NCBI RefSeq assembly: GCF_900258505.1
Contig: NZ_LT984895.1
Coordinates: forward strand, 2,760,842 to 2,824,841
Length of the DNA: 64,000 nucleotides
From: Brachybacterium timonense
GTDB taxonomy: Bacteria; Actinomycetota; Actinomycetes; Actinomycetales; Dermabacteraceae
Direction: 5' to 3'
Shown: piece after piece, positions 36,390 to 45,811 of the stretch
Layout of the letters: each line of letters begins with the position of its first letter
Position numbering within the stretch: position 1 is the stretch's first letter
The notes under the pieces: model-generated
Database searches by the model: none
What the model was told of the DNA's origin: nothing
The model's input: only the letters and a program-made list of their open reading frames with translations
Position numbers and translations under genes: made by a program

Positions 36390-37480
36390 CGGTGTTGCTC
36401 TGCGTGGCTGTCGCGACCGGTCTGCTCGCCACATGGGTCACCGCCCCTGGGCACAGGCCACCGGTCGCAGCGGCCGGCCCGCGGCGTGCGCGGCGGCAGG
36501 TGAGCAGCCCGCTGGATGTGGCACGCATGGTCGAAAGTCTTGCGACCGTGATCGGCTCTGGCACCGCCCCGCGCACTGCCTGGGCGGCGGTCTCCCGGAC
36601 ACTACCCGTCGGCCCGCTGCGCGACCTCGCCCAGACGATCGCGGCCGGGGCACACCCGGCACACGCCATCGCCGGCCCGGTGTCACAGATAGGTGGTGTG
36701 CGTTCCCTCGCAGCGGCCCTCGCGGTATGTGAACGCAGCGGCGCCCCCGCAGCCGACGTGCTGCACACTCTCGCCGATGCTCTGCGCGACCTGCACGATG
36801 CGGCGCTTGCCCGGCGCAGCGCCTTCGCCGGTCCGCGCTCCACCGCCAGGATCCTACTGGTGCTGCCCGTAGCTGGCGTGGGCCTGGGCATGCTCCTCGG
36901 CGCCGATCCGCTGCAGTTGCTGACGTCCTCAATGACAGGGCATCTGCTGGCCATCACCGGTGGTGCGCTCACACTCATGGGGTGGTGGTGGATGCATCGG
37001 TTACTCCGGCGCGCCGATCCACCTGACCGCAGCGGAATCGACGCTTCGGTACTGCTCGAGCTGATTGCCGGTGCGCTGCGTGCCGGGCTGCCTGCCGCGC
37101 ATGCCGTCCGATCCGTTGGGGACGTACTCGATCACGCCGATGGCGAGCATCTGCGGGCCTATGCCGCTGCCCTGACCGCCGGAGTGCCCCCGCAGACGGC
37201 CGGGACGCGTCTACCGGATCATCTCGCCCCCTTGACCACAGCCATGGTGCTCAGCAGCGAAGCCGGGTCTGATCTGTCCCGGGTTTTGCGCAGCGCCGCG
37301 GTCGATTCCCGTCGCGGCCGTGCCCGCGATGCCGAGGCACGTGCAGCCCGCCTCGCCGTGCAGCTTGTGCTGCCCACCGGTCTCACGCTGCTGCCCGCCT
37401 TCATTGCCCTCGGGATCGTGCCCACCGTGATCTCGCTGCTGGGCGGTTCGCTGTCGACCTCATTCCCCGGGGCGTCCTGA
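36386..37480 (+). CDS. Fused TadB-TadC type II/IV secretion platform protein
   Basis: 364 residues. Two T2SSF-type modules: the first (about 40-165) is VARMVESLATVIGSGTAPRTAW... LAVCERSGAPAADVL, followed by membrane segments near 160-205; the second (about 225-340) is VLLELIAGALRAGLPAAHAV... VLSSEAGSDLSRVL, then a membrane segment at the end. Usually TadB and TadC are separate genes of about 290 and 200 residues. Forms the inner-membrane platform of the Flp pilus. Coupled to tadA (ATGA overlap). Confidence 0.85.
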   Translation: MTVLLCVAVATGLLATWVTAPGHRPPVAAAGPRRARRQVSSPLDVARMVESLATVIGSGTAPRTAWAAVSRTLPVGPLRDLAQTIAAGAHPAHAIAGPVSQIGGVRSLAAALAVCERSGAPAADVLHTLADALRDLHDAALARRSAFAGPRSTARILLVLPVAGVGLGMLLGADPLQLLTSSMTGHLLAITGGALTLMGWWWMHRLLRRADPPDRSGIDASVLLELIAGALRAGLPAAHAVRSVGDVLDHADGEHLRAYAAALTAGVPPQTAGTRLPDHLAPLTTAMVLSSEAGSDLSRVLRSAAVDSRRGRARDAEARAARLAVQLVLPTGLTLLPAFIALGIVPTVISLLGGSLSTSFPGAS

Positions 37481-37701
37481 TGATGACCGCGCCTGATCGT
37501 TGCCCGCTGACCCCCGCCCCCGGCGGTGGTCATTCGACGCGGCATCCCGAAGCGGTCCACAAGCTGCCGGGATCCTCCCGGCATCGGCGCCCTGGGCGCC
37601 TCGTGGGTGGTGCTGCCGCCCGCCCCGGCCAGCACCCGCTGGCCGGCCACCGGGTGCATGCCGCCACTGTGGCGGATCACCCTGATCGAAGGAGAAAAGT
37701 G

Positions 37702-37902
37702 ATGACCCTGACCATGACCCGCTGGCGCCGCGCTCTGCATCAGCGCCTGCTCGACGAACGCGGTGCCAGTACCGCGGAGTACGCGATCACGGTGCTCGCA
37801 GCCTGCGGATTCGCTGCCGTGCTGGTGGCGCTGCTTGCCTCCGGCGAGGTGCGCGAACTGCTGATGAGCATCATCACGGCCGCCTTGTCCAAGGGGCAGT
37901 GA
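37702..37902 (+). CDS. Flp-pilin-like DUF4244 protein
   Basis: 66 residues from the ATG at 37702, with AAGGAG upstream. LLDERGASTAEYAITVLAACGFAAVL is the pilin-like motif: a prepilin-peptidase-type Gly, Glu at +5 of the processed N-terminus and a hydrophobic helix. Expected to be the main Flp pilin of the locus. The same frame runs on upstream to an ATG at 37480 overlapping the TadB-TadC stop, but those 74 extra residues are Pro/His/Arg-rich and not pilin-like. Confidence 0.88.
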   Translation: MTLTMTRWRRALHQRLLDERGASTAEYAITVLAACGFAAVLVALLASGEVRELLMSIITAALSKGQ

Positions 37903-38300
37903 TGCGTGCGCGGACCCGGTCGTCGCGTCTGTGCGACGACCGGGGGTCCGCCACCGCGGAGACGGCAGTCGTGCTGCCCGTGGTGGTGATGATGGTCGCA
38001 CTGCTGATCCTCACGGGTCTCGGCATCGGTGCCCACGTTCGACTCGAGTCCGCCGCCCGCGCGGCCGCGCGGGAGATGGCGCGCGGGGAAAGCGAGCAGT
38101 CCGCTGTCGCCACGGCCCGACGCATCAGCGGCGACGACGTCTCGGTGACCATCAGCGCAGACGGCGTCTGGGTGAGCGTGCAGGTGCGTCGTGAGCTGCG
38201 GGCACCCGCGGGTCTGCTCGCCGGCGCGGCCTGGTCCATCGATGCCGATGCACAGGCACGGCGCGAGCCCCACCTGGTCGGTGACGGGGGTGCCTCATGA
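37902..38300 (+). CDS. tadE: TadE-like pseudopilin
   Basis: 132 residues. SATAETAVVLPVVVMMVALLILTGLG (about 17-42) is the TadE N-terminal helix with its Glu. Minor pilin or assembly factor at the membrane. The ATG at 37902 overlaps the DUF4244 stop by one base (TGATG), and a GTG at 37899 is also possible. Confidence 0.86.
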   Translation: MRARTRSSRLCDDRGSATAETAVVLPVVVMMVALLILTGLGIGAHVRLESAARAAAREMARGESEQSAVATARRISGDDVSVTISADGVWVSVQVRRELRAPAGLLAGAAWSIDADAQARREPHLVGDGGAS

Positions 38301-38647
38301 GCATGTCCGCAGCCGCCACCACCGCCTGGATCGGCACGGCAACCACCGCCGTCCTGGGGCTCGCCCTGCTGGGCTCCGGGGTGACAGCCCAGGCACGGGC
38401 CGCAACCGCCGCGGATCTCGCCGCACTGGCCGGCGCTGATGCACTCGCTGCCGCCCACCCCATGCCCTGCGTCATCTCCCAGGAGGCTGCTGCCCGCAAC
38501 AGCGCACAGCTCATCTCCTGCCACGTGCACGGCCGCGACGTCGTGGTGACGGTCGCCGTTGAGACTGACGCCCTGCCGCCGCAGACGGCACGCGCCCGCG
38601 CCGGGCCCGGCCCAACCGACCTGCCCACCGGACCAGATGAGCCGTAA
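38297..38647 (+). CDS. TadE/TadG-like protein of the Tad locus (Rv3654c type)
   Basis: 116 residues. N-terminal hydrophobic segment (AWIGTATTAVLGLALLGSG), then ATAADLAALAGADALAA, typical of the small helicase/secretion-neighbourhood TadE-like proteins, and two Cys that may be linked outside. Start overlaps the previous stop (ATGA). Last gene of the operon; it is convergent with the helicase gene. Confidence 0.8.
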   Translation: MSMSAAATTAWIGTATTAVLGLALLGSGVTAQARAATAADLAALAGADALAAAHPMPCVISQEAAARNSAQLISCHVHGRDVVVTVAVETDALPPQTARARAGPGPTDLPTGPDEP

Positions 38648-38688
38648 CTGTCCGTCGGGCCGTCACGGCATCGCGGGGCTTGGCCACA

Positions 38689-41175
38689 TCAGGGCTGCAT
38701 GAGGCCTAAGAGTCTCTGCGCCTCAGCCTTGGAAAGTGGCTCGTTGCCGTTGCCGCACTTCGGGGAGACGATGCAGGCCGGGCAGCCGTCCGCGCACGGG
38801 CACGCCTGGATCATGTCGGCCGTGGCCCGCAGCCAGGCTCCGGCGTCATCGACGCCGCGTCGTGCAAAGCCCGCTCCGCCCGGCGCACCGTCGTACACGA
38901 AGATCGTCGCCTCACCGGTGTCCTCGTGCAGGGCGGTGGAGACTCCACCAATGTCCCAGCGGTCGCAGGTGGCCAGCAGCGGCAGTAAGGAGATCGCTGC
39001 ATGCTCCGCGGCGTGCAGCGCCCCGGGCAGCTCACCGCCGGGCAGGCCAGCGCGTTCGGTGAGGTCCCGCGGGATCACCCACCACACGGCCTTCGTGGTC
39101 AGCGTGCGCACCGGCAAGTCGAGCGGATGGTTGGCGAGCACTGCCTGCGTGTACACGTCACGCACCTGGTAGCCGGTGACTTGTTCGCTCACGTCCACGG
39201 TGCCGAAGCACAGCTCGACCCCGTCGGCCCACGCTGTGTGCTCATCGACCTGTCGAATCCGGATTGAGGAGGTGGACTGCGGATGCGTCGTGTGCAGCGG
39301 GTCTTCCCGGTGCACGAACGCCACGGCTCGTTCCACGTCGAGCTCGTCGACCACATAGCTGCGGCCCTGGTGCACATGCACCGCGCCGGTGTGCACCTGG
39401 GTGTGGGCGCTCGCGGCATCGACCGTGCCCAGCAGAGTGCCGTCGCCGCGCTCGACGATACGCACGGGTTCGCCGCCGCTGCCCCGCAGGTCGGTGAGCT
39501 CATGGGCTGAGTCGAGCATCGTCCAATACCAACCGGTGGGGCGGGCACGCAGCACACCGCGGGCCACCAGGGTGTCCAGCAGCTCACGGCTCGTCGGACC
39601 GAAGATCTCCTCCTGACCAGAACGGATCGGCAGCTCGGAGGCGGCCGCGCACAAGTGTGGGGTCATCACATACGGGTTCGCCGGATCGAACACGGCGGCT
39701 TCCACGGGCGCGCCAAAGACTGACTCCGGATGGTGCACCACGTAGGTGTCCAGCGGATCCTCACGCGCGATGAACACAGCGAGCGCCCCGCCGTTGCCAT
39801 CGTGACGTCTGCCAGCGCGGCCGAACTGCTGCCACAGCGACGCTCGGGTGCCGGGCCAGCCCGCCACGAGCACTGCGTCCAGGCCAGCGATGTCGATGCC
39901 GAGCTCCAGCGCGTTCGTGGAGGCGAGTGCCAGCAGATCACCGCTGCGCAGCGCGGCCTCGAGTGCACGCCGCTCAGCGGCGAGATACCCGCCGCGGTAC
40001 GCCGCCACCGCCTGCGCCCGCTCGGCGAGCCCCGCGCTGGATCGGGCCCGAGCCAGCTCATTCAGTCGCCGCCGCGCGGCGGACGCCACCAGCTCGGCGC
40101 CACGACGCGAGCGCGCGAACACCAGCGTGCGCACGTCCTGCGCCACCAGGTCCGCCAGCAGCGCCGCCGATTCCGTCGTCGCCGAGCGCCGCAGCACCCG
40201 CTCACCGGCCCCGGACTGCCCCGCCGGAACACGCTCACCGGCCCCGGGCTGACCCGTCCGAACCGGCTCCCCGGCCACGTCCTGGCCGTCGGCCGCGGAC
40301 GACGCGCGCGAACCTGCGGCACTGCTTGGCTCAGCCCTGCCACCATCGCGCTCTCGCGTGCCGGGCTCCCACAAGCCGACGGTGAGGCCCGCACGCGGAG
40401 AGCCGTCCTCCGTGACCGCGGTGACGGGTCGGCCGATCAGGCGCGACGCCGACAGCTCCGGGTTCGCCGTCGTCGCCGAGGCAAGCAGAAACGCAGGCTC
40501 CGCGTGATAGTGCTCCGCGATGCGTCGCAGGCGCCGCAGCACCATCGCCACGTGGCTGCCGAACACGCCGCGGTAGGTGTGGCACTCATCGACGATCACG
40601 AAATGCAGCGCACGGAAGAAACTCGCCCACTGCTCGTGGCCGGGCAGGATCCCGAAATGGAGCATGTCGGGATTGGTCAGCACGATCGAGCCGTGGCGAC
40701 GCACCCAGCGCCGCTCCTCGGTGGGGGTATCGCCGTCATAGACCGCCACACGGGCATCGCGGATGCACGCCCCGTGGGCCATGGCGGTGATGGTGGTGAG
40801 CTGATCGGCGGCGAGCGCTTTCGTGGGCGCCAGGTAGAGGGCGGTCGCACGCCGCGAGGACGAGTCGAGTTCACGCGCACCCACGGCAGTGAGAGTGGGC
40901 ATCAGGTAGGCGAGCGACTTCCCGGAGGCGGTGCCGGTCGACAGCACGACGTCTTGCCCGCCATGGAGCAGATCGGCGGCGGCGACCTGGTGAGTCCAGG
41001 GGGCGGTGATGCCGCTGGCCTCGAGCTGGTCCCGCAGCCGCGGATCAAGCCATGCGGGAAACGGCGCCGTGCGGCCAGGCCGCGCCGGCATCTGCTCCAC
41101 ATGCGTGAGGCAGCCGGTGCGATCAACCGGAAGGGTGAGGCCCTCGAGCAGGGATCGTGCACGGTGCGACTGCAT
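38689..41175 (-). CDS. DEAD/DEAH-box helicase with DUF1998 zinc domain (YprA/MrfA-like)
   Basis: 828 residues, GGAAGGAGG upstream. Motifs: Q-like WTHQVAAADLL, Walker A STGTASGKSLAYLMP (about 78-92), VIVDECHTYRG (DEAH type), SATTANP, and ALELGIDIAGLDAV with QQFGRAGRRHDG (motif VI). C-terminal four-Cys cluster CPCADGCPACIVSPKC. In Bacillus the related MrfA works in mitomycin-lesion repair; mycobacteria have the same gene next to topA and tad, as here. A linker near 280-330 contains 11-residue repeats (GERVPAGQSGA). 3'-5' helicase activity is inferred from the family. Confidence 0.92.
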   Translation of the reverse strand: MQSHRARSLLEGLTLPVDRTGCLTHVEQMPARPGRTAPFPAWLDPRLRDQLEASGITAPWTHQVAAADLLHGGQDVVLSTGTASGKSLAYLMPTLTAVGARELDSSSRRATALYLAPTKALAADQLTTITAMAHGACIRDARVAVYDGDTPTEERRWVRRHGSIVLTNPDMLHFGILPGHEQWASFFRALHFVIVDECHTYRGVFGSHVAMVLRRLRRIAEHYHAEPAFLLASATTANPELSASRLIGRPVTAVTEDGSPRAGLTVGLWEPGTRERDGGRAEPSSAAGSRASSAADGQDVAGEPVRTGQPGAGERVPAGQSGAGERVLRRSATTESAALLADLVAQDVRTLVFARSRRGAELVASAARRRLNELARARSSAGLAERAQAVAAYRGGYLAAERRALEAALRSGDLLALASTNALELGIDIAGLDAVLVAGWPGTRASLWQQFGRAGRRHDGNGGALAVFIAREDPLDTYVVHHPESVFGAPVEAAVFDPANPYVMTPHLCAAASELPIRSGQEEIFGPTSRELLDTLVARGVLRARPTGWYWTMLDSAHELTDLRGSGGEPVRIVERGDGTLLGTVDAASAHTQVHTGAVHVHQGRSYVVDELDVERAVAFVHREDPLHTTHPQSTSSIRIRQVDEHTAWADGVELCFGTVDVSEQVTGYQVRDVYTQAVLANHPLDLPVRTLTTKAVWWVIPRDLTERAGLPGGELPGALHAAEHAAISLLPLLATCDRWDIGGVSTALHEDTGEATIFVYDGAPGGAGFARRGVDDAGAWLRATADMIQACPCADGCPACIVSPKCGNGNEPLSKAEAQRLLGLMQP
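40201..40275. repeat. 33-bp tandem repeat inside the helicase gene
   Basis: CTCACCGGCCCCGG-type units at 40201-40233 and 40234-40266 with a decayed third (to about 40275). The period of 33 bp keeps the frame and gives the 11-residue repeats GERVLRR/GERVPAGQSGA/GEPVRTGQPGA in the linker. Confidence 0.7.
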
Positions 41176-41265
41176 CCCCGCCTCCTTCCGGGCACTGCAC
41201 AGAACCGTCGAACGGCACCCTGACCTGCACGGTCATCACGGCTCATCGGCCGTTGGCGCCTGGTG

Positions 41266-41271
41266 CACAAT
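41266..41271 (+). promoter_or_regulatory. -10-like box before the methyltransferase gene
   Basis: CACAAT ends 7 nt before the ATG at 41279. Confidence 0.35.
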
Positions 41272-41278
41272 CGTAGAC

Positions 41279-42817
41279 ATGACCTCTGACATGCCAGCGC
41301 CACCACAGCTGGATGCACCGCTGATCCGTGCGCTGCGCCAGGATCTTCAGGCTGCTTCGTACACCGTTGAACGCGTCGAAGACCTCATGGGGCCGGTCGC
41401 TGCCGCGGCGCTGCGCCGCGATGATCCGGCGCCGGCTCGACGTGCGCTGCGTCCCCTGGCGGACCCGGCAGCGCTCCTGCTGCGCCTGCTCACCCTCGGG
41501 GACGTGCTCACCACGGCTCAGGTGGATCAGGCACTGCCCGCCCTCGGTGCTCAGGGCGCGGCACGCCTGGGTCTCGTCGGCCCGCATGACGCGGACACGT
41601 GGGTGGCGCAGATCGACCTGTCCGCATACTCGGCACAGGACGACATCGGCGAGATCCACTGGTGGATCGCCTCGGACCGCGCTGAGCTCGCCACCGGCGA
41701 AGCGCTTGGATCCGAGCATGTGCTGGGGGTGGGCGGCGCCTCGCTCACCCTGGCGCGGATCACGCCGCGTGACCGCGTGGGCACCGTGCTGGACCTGGGC
41801 TGCGGCAGCGGTATCCAGGCGCTGCACGCTTCCCGTCATGCCGATCGGGTGGTCGCCACCGACCTTTCGCAGCGGGCGCTCGCCTTCGCGGCGTTCACCG
41901 CCGAGGTGAACGAGATCGAGCTCGACCTGCGCCACGGTTCCCTGTTCGAGCCGGTGGCCGGTGAGACCTTCGACCTGATCGTCTCGAATCCGCCGTTCGT
42001 CATCACGCCGCGCAGCGCCGACATCGAGCAGTGGACATACCGCGATGGCGGCCGACCGGGTGACGTACTCCTTGCTGAGATCCTTCACGCCCTGCCCAAC
42101 CACCTCACCGCTGAGGGCCGCGCCGTGATGCTCGGCAACTGGGAAGTGTCCGCAGGGGCGCCGTGGAGCCAGCACCCGCGCACCTGGCTCAAGCCGGTCA
42201 CCGCCGCAGGCATTGACGCACTGGTGATTCAGCGTGAGAGCGAGGATCCCGCGCAGTACGCCACGACCTGGGCGCGCGATGGCGGTGTGACGCCGCGCGA
42301 TGCCGCTTGGCAGCCGATGATCGAGGCGTGGCTGAATGACTTCGCCGCCCGGGACGTCGAGCAGATCGGCTTCGGGTACCTGCTCTTAGGCCGACGCCCC
42401 GATACCGCATCCGGCGCAATGCGCGTGATCGAGCGCCCGGGAACCGGGTCCGGCACCCTCGCGCAGCATCTGCAGATGGCCTTACGCATGACGGGGACGC
42501 TCGCCGAGCTGAGCGATGAGGACCTGCTGGCGAGCCGGCCGGTGCGCGCCCAGGACGTGGTGGAGCGACGCCACCTGCAGCCGGGTGCCGCGGATCCGAT
42601 GCTGATCGAGCTCGTGCAGGGCGCAGCTTTCGCTCACACCGTCGCTGCGGATCAGGTGCTCGCGGCCGTGGTGGGGGCTCTTGACGACGGTTCCCTGACT
42701 CTCGCGCAAACACTCGGTGCTGTGTGCGCGCTCACGGATCTGCCACTGCAGGAGACGCAGCCGCGGGTCCTGGAGGCCATCCGTGATCTGCTGGCTGAGG
42801 GCATGATGCGACTGTGA
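41279..42817 (+). CDS. Class I SAM-dependent methyltransferase (NPPF motif)
   Basis: 512 residues from the ATG at 41279. The middle third is a methyltransferase: VLDLGCGSGIQALHAS (motif I, about 164-179), VVATDLSQRALAFA (motif II) and FDLIVSNPPFVI (NPPF, motif IV, about 227-238), which points to methylation of an amino group in protein or nucleic acid (HemK/RsmC type). The flanking N- and C-terminal regions are long and specific to Actinobacteria. Lies between the helicase and topA. Confidence 0.87.
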   Translation: MTSDMPAPPQLDAPLIRALRQDLQAASYTVERVEDLMGPVAAAALRRDDPAPARRALRPLADPAALLLRLLTLGDVLTTAQVDQALPALGAQGAARLGLVGPHDADTWVAQIDLSAYSAQDDIGEIHWWIASDRAELATGEALGSEHVLGVGGASLTLARITPRDRVGTVLDLGCGSGIQALHASRHADRVVATDLSQRALAFAAFTAEVNEIELDLRHGSLFEPVAGETFDLIVSNPPFVITPRSADIEQWTYRDGGRPGDVLLAEILHALPNHLTAEGRAVMLGNWEVSAGAPWSQHPRTWLKPVTAAGIDALVIQRESEDPAQYATTWARDGGVTPRDAAWQPMIEAWLNDFAARDVEQIGFGYLLLGRRPDTASGAMRVIERPGTGSGTLAQHLQMALRMTGTLAELSDEDLLASRPVRAQDVVERRHLQPGAADPMLIELVQGAAFAHTVAADQVLAAVVGALDDGSLTLAQTLGAVCALTDLPLQETQPRVLEAIRDLLAEGMMRL

Positions 42818-42945
42818 ACACCCGCAGAGTCCTGAATCGAGCGTGTACCGTGTGGCACCATCGAGCCGACACCCCATAAGTACGGGATCCCGGACAATCC
42901 GCCGGGAGGCATCGCGCACGCCGCGATGAGGAAGGAACAGATCTG

Positions 42946-45642
42946 GTGACTGGTCAGAGGCATCTGGTGATCGTGGAGTCGCCCGCGAAGGCGCGGACCA
43001 TCGGTCGCTATCTCGGGGATGACTTCGCGGTGGCCGCCTCCGTGGGCCACATCCGTGACATCCCGGTGCCACGCGACCTTCCCGCCGAGATGAAGAAGGG
43101 CCCGTACGCGAAGTTCGGGGTCGACGTCGACAACGGCTTCGAGCCGTACTACATCGTCAGCGCGGACAAGAAGAAAACCGTCACCGATCTCAAGAAACTC
43201 CTCAAGGACGCCGACGTTCTCTACCTCGCAACCGATGAGGACCGTGAAGGCGAGGCGATCGCCTGGCACCTATTGGAGACCCTGAAGCCCAAGAAGTCGC
43301 TGCCGGTCAAGCGCATGGTGTTCCACGAGATCACACGGGATGCGATCCAGGAGGCGCTGACCACCACGCGTGACATCGACCAGCACCTGGTCGACGCGCA
43401 GGAGACTCGCCGCATTCTCGATCGGCTGGTGGGATTCGAGCTGTCACCCGTGCTGTGGCGGAAGATCAAGCCGTCGCTGTCTGCCGGACGTGTCCAGTCG
43501 GTGGCTACCCGTCTGGTGGTCCAGCGAGAGCGGGAGCGGATGGCATTCATCGCCGCCGACTACTGGGATGTGACCGGGAGCTTCACTGCTGAGGCCCCGG
43601 CAGAGGACACCACCGGCTTCACGGCACGGATCGCCACGGTGGATGGTTCCCGCGTGGCCTTCGGATCTGATTTCACGGACGCTGGTGAGCTGAAGCCGAA
43701 GTCTGCCGGCGCGGTGGTGCTCACGGAGTCGTCGGCCGCAGAGCTGGTGGCGGCACTGGATGGTGCCCCAGCCACGGTGAGTTCGCTGGAGTCGAAACCG
43801 TACACGCGCCGCCCCGCCGCACCGTTCACCACCAGTTCGCTGCAGCAGGAAGCGAGCCGCAAGCTGCGCCTGGGGGCGCGTCAGGCGATGCGGGTGGCGC
43901 AGTCGCTGTATGAGAACGGCTACATCACCTACATGCGAACCGACTCGGTGGCGCTGTCCACCGAGGCGATCCGCGCATCGCGGACGCAGGCCGCGGAGCT
44001 GTACGGATCGCAGTTCGTGCCCGACAAACCGCGCTACTACCAGACGAAGTCACAGAACGCGCAGGAGGCGCATGAGGCGATCCGCCCGGCTGGCGACTCG
44101 TTCCGCACGCCCGCGCAGGTGGCTGGTCAGCTCAGCGGCGATGAGTTCCGCCTGTACGAGCTGATCTGGAAGCGCACCATCGCCTCGCAGATGGCCGACG
44201 CGAAGGGCACCACCTCCACCGTGGAGCTCGCTGTCGAGCAGGGGGGCCGCGCCGCCACGTTCCGCGCCTCCGGCACAGTGATCACCTTCCGCGGCTTCCT
44301 CGCGGCCTACGAAGAGGGCCGGGATGCCTCCCGCTATGAGGACAGCGGCTCCGATAAGCGCCTGCCGCAGATGCAGGAGGGGCAGCAGCTGCGTACAACA
44401 GCACTGGAGACCGAGGGGCACACCACCACGCCTCCGCCGCGATACACGGAGGCTTCGCTCGTGCGTGCACTGGAGGAGCGCGGCATCGGCCGTCCTTCGA
44501 CCTACGCGTCGACGGTCGCGACCGTGCAGGATCGCGGCTATGTGTTGCGCCGCGGCTCCGCCCTGGTGCCCAGCTGGACGGCGTTCTCCGTGGTGCGGCT
44601 GCTGGAGGAGCATTTCGGTGAGTTCGTCGACTATGACTTCACCGCGCAGATGGAGCAGCAGTTGGACCGCATGGCCCGCGGTGACCTGGGACGTGCCCAG
44701 TATCTCGAGGAGTTCTACCGCGGCGATGGCGAGGATGGGCCGCTAGGCCTGAAGGTCATGGTGGACCATCTGGGTGACATCGACGCCCGGGAGATCAACT
44801 CGATCCCCGTCGGTGAGGGCATCACGCTGCGCGTGGGCCGCTATGGCGCGTACGTCGAACGCCCCGCCCTGGACGATGCCGGGAACCCAATCGACGGGGT
44901 GGATCCGCAGCGCGCTTCCGTGCCTGATGACATCGCTCCCGATGAACTGACTGCCCAGAAGGCGCGCGAGCTGCTCGAGCGCGCCAAGGATGATGGCCGC
45001 GTACTGGGTCAGGATCCCGAGACCGGCCACGACATCGTCGCCAAGGACGGCCGCTACGGCCCCTACGTGACCGAGGTACTGCCTGAGGTCGAGGGCACGC
45101 CGAAGTCGAAGCGGCCCAAGCCCCGCACGGCCAGCCTGTTCAAGACCATGGACCTGGCCACCATCACGATCGAGGATGCACTCACGCTCCTGAGCCTGCC
45201 GCGAGTGGTGGGCACCGGCGAGGACGGCACCGAGATCACCGCGCAGAACGGCCGCTACGGCCCGTACCTGAAGAAGGGCACGGACTCCCGCTCGCTCGAG
45301 AGCGAGGAGCAGTTGCTGACGATCACGGAGGAGCAGGCCCGTGCGATCTACGCCCAGCCGAAGACACGTGGACGCGCCGCCGCGAAGCCGCCGTTGAAGG
45401 AGCTCGGCACGGATCCGACCAGCGAGAAGCCGATCGTGGTCAAGGACGGCCGATTCGGTCCGTACATCACCGACGGCACCACGAACGTGACGCTGCGCCG
45501 GGATGACTCCCTGGAGTCACTCACCCATGAGATCGCGGTCGAACGCCTGGCGGAGAAACGCGCCAAGGGCCCGGCTAAGCGGTCTACCCGCAAGGCGCCA
45601 GCGAAGCGAAGCACGACCCGGAAGTCCGCCTCGAAAAAGTGA
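42946..45642 (+). CDS. topA: DNA topoisomerase I
   Basis: 898 residues from a GTG at 42946, after GAGGAAGGAA. TOPRIM domain: LVIVESPAKARTIGRYLG at the start and DEDREGEAIAWHL near 88-100. Active site Y329 in YITYMRTDS. Type IA fold, and a C-terminal set of repeated NGRYGPY/DGRFGPYI (Topo_C) motifs instead of zinc fingers, as usual in Actinobacteria. The last 35 residues are Lys/Arg-rich and probably bind DNA. Relaxes negative supercoils. Confidence 0.97.
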   Translation: MTGQRHLVIVESPAKARTIGRYLGDDFAVAASVGHIRDIPVPRDLPAEMKKGPYAKFGVDVDNGFEPYYIVSADKKKTVTDLKKLLKDADVLYLATDEDREGEAIAWHLLETLKPKKSLPVKRMVFHEITRDAIQEALTTTRDIDQHLVDAQETRRILDRLVGFELSPVLWRKIKPSLSAGRVQSVATRLVVQRERERMAFIAADYWDVTGSFTAEAPAEDTTGFTARIATVDGSRVAFGSDFTDAGELKPKSAGAVVLTESSAAELVAALDGAPATVSSLESKPYTRRPAAPFTTSSLQQEASRKLRLGARQAMRVAQSLYENGYITYMRTDSVALSTEAIRASRTQAAELYGSQFVPDKPRYYQTKSQNAQEAHEAIRPAGDSFRTPAQVAGQLSGDEFRLYELIWKRTIASQMADAKGTTSTVELAVEQGGRAATFRASGTVITFRGFLAAYEEGRDASRYEDSGSDKRLPQMQEGQQLRTTALETEGHTTTPPPRYTEASLVRALEERGIGRPSTYASTVATVQDRGYVLRRGSALVPSWTAFSVVRLLEEHFGEFVDYDFTAQMEQQLDRMARGDLGRAQYLEEFYRGDGEDGPLGLKVMVDHLGDIDAREINSIPVGEGITLRVGRYGAYVERPALDDAGNPIDGVDPQRASVPDDIAPDELTAQKARELLERAKDDGRVLGQDPETGHDIVAKDGRYGPYVTEVLPEVEGTPKSKRPKPRTASLFKTMDLATITIEDALTLLSLPRVVGTGEDGTEITAQNGRYGPYLKKGTDSRSLESEEQLLTITEEQARAIYAQPKTRGRAAAKPPLKELGTDPTSEKPIVVKDGRFGPYITDGTTNVTLRRDDSLESLTHEIAVERLAEKRAKGPAKRSTRKAPAKRSTTRKSASKK

Positions 45643-45703
45643 GCGCCCGGGGCGTGGACGAACGTCCCGACACGAGCACATGACCGCCGTGACGCCGGTT
45701 AGG

Positions 45704-45725
45704 CAGATCACCGTTCGGTGATCTG
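45704..45725. promoter_or_regulatory. 22-bp inverted repeat between topA and the sugar ABC genes
   Basis: CAGATCACCG-TT-CGGTGATCTG is perfect with 10-bp arms. It lies 62 bp after the topA stop. It could end topA transcripts or act as an operator for the downstream cassette; no T tract follows. Confidence 0.5.
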
Positions 45726-45732
45726 ACGGACC

Positions 45733-45767
45733 TTACTGTGTGTCAGCGGGCCCATAAGGGCTTATGG
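45733..45767 (+). promoter_or_regulatory. Putative promoter with operator for the sugar ABC operon
   Basis: TTACTG at 45733-45738 may be a -35. CCATAAG-GG-CTTATGG at 45752-45767 is an inverted repeat with 7-bp arms located at the -10 position, so a repressor bound there would block transcription. The start codon follows 45 bp downstream. Confidence 0.4.
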
Positions 45768-45811
45768 TGGGCGCGAGTCTCTCAATGACGAAGGCCTACG
45801 AAGGAGTCAAC

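Noticed and set aside
37480..37701. N-terminal extension of the pilin-like gene from the ATG at 37480
   Set aside because: AAGGAG lies directly before the ATG at 37702, and the extra residues are Pro/His/Arg-rich and not pilin-like.
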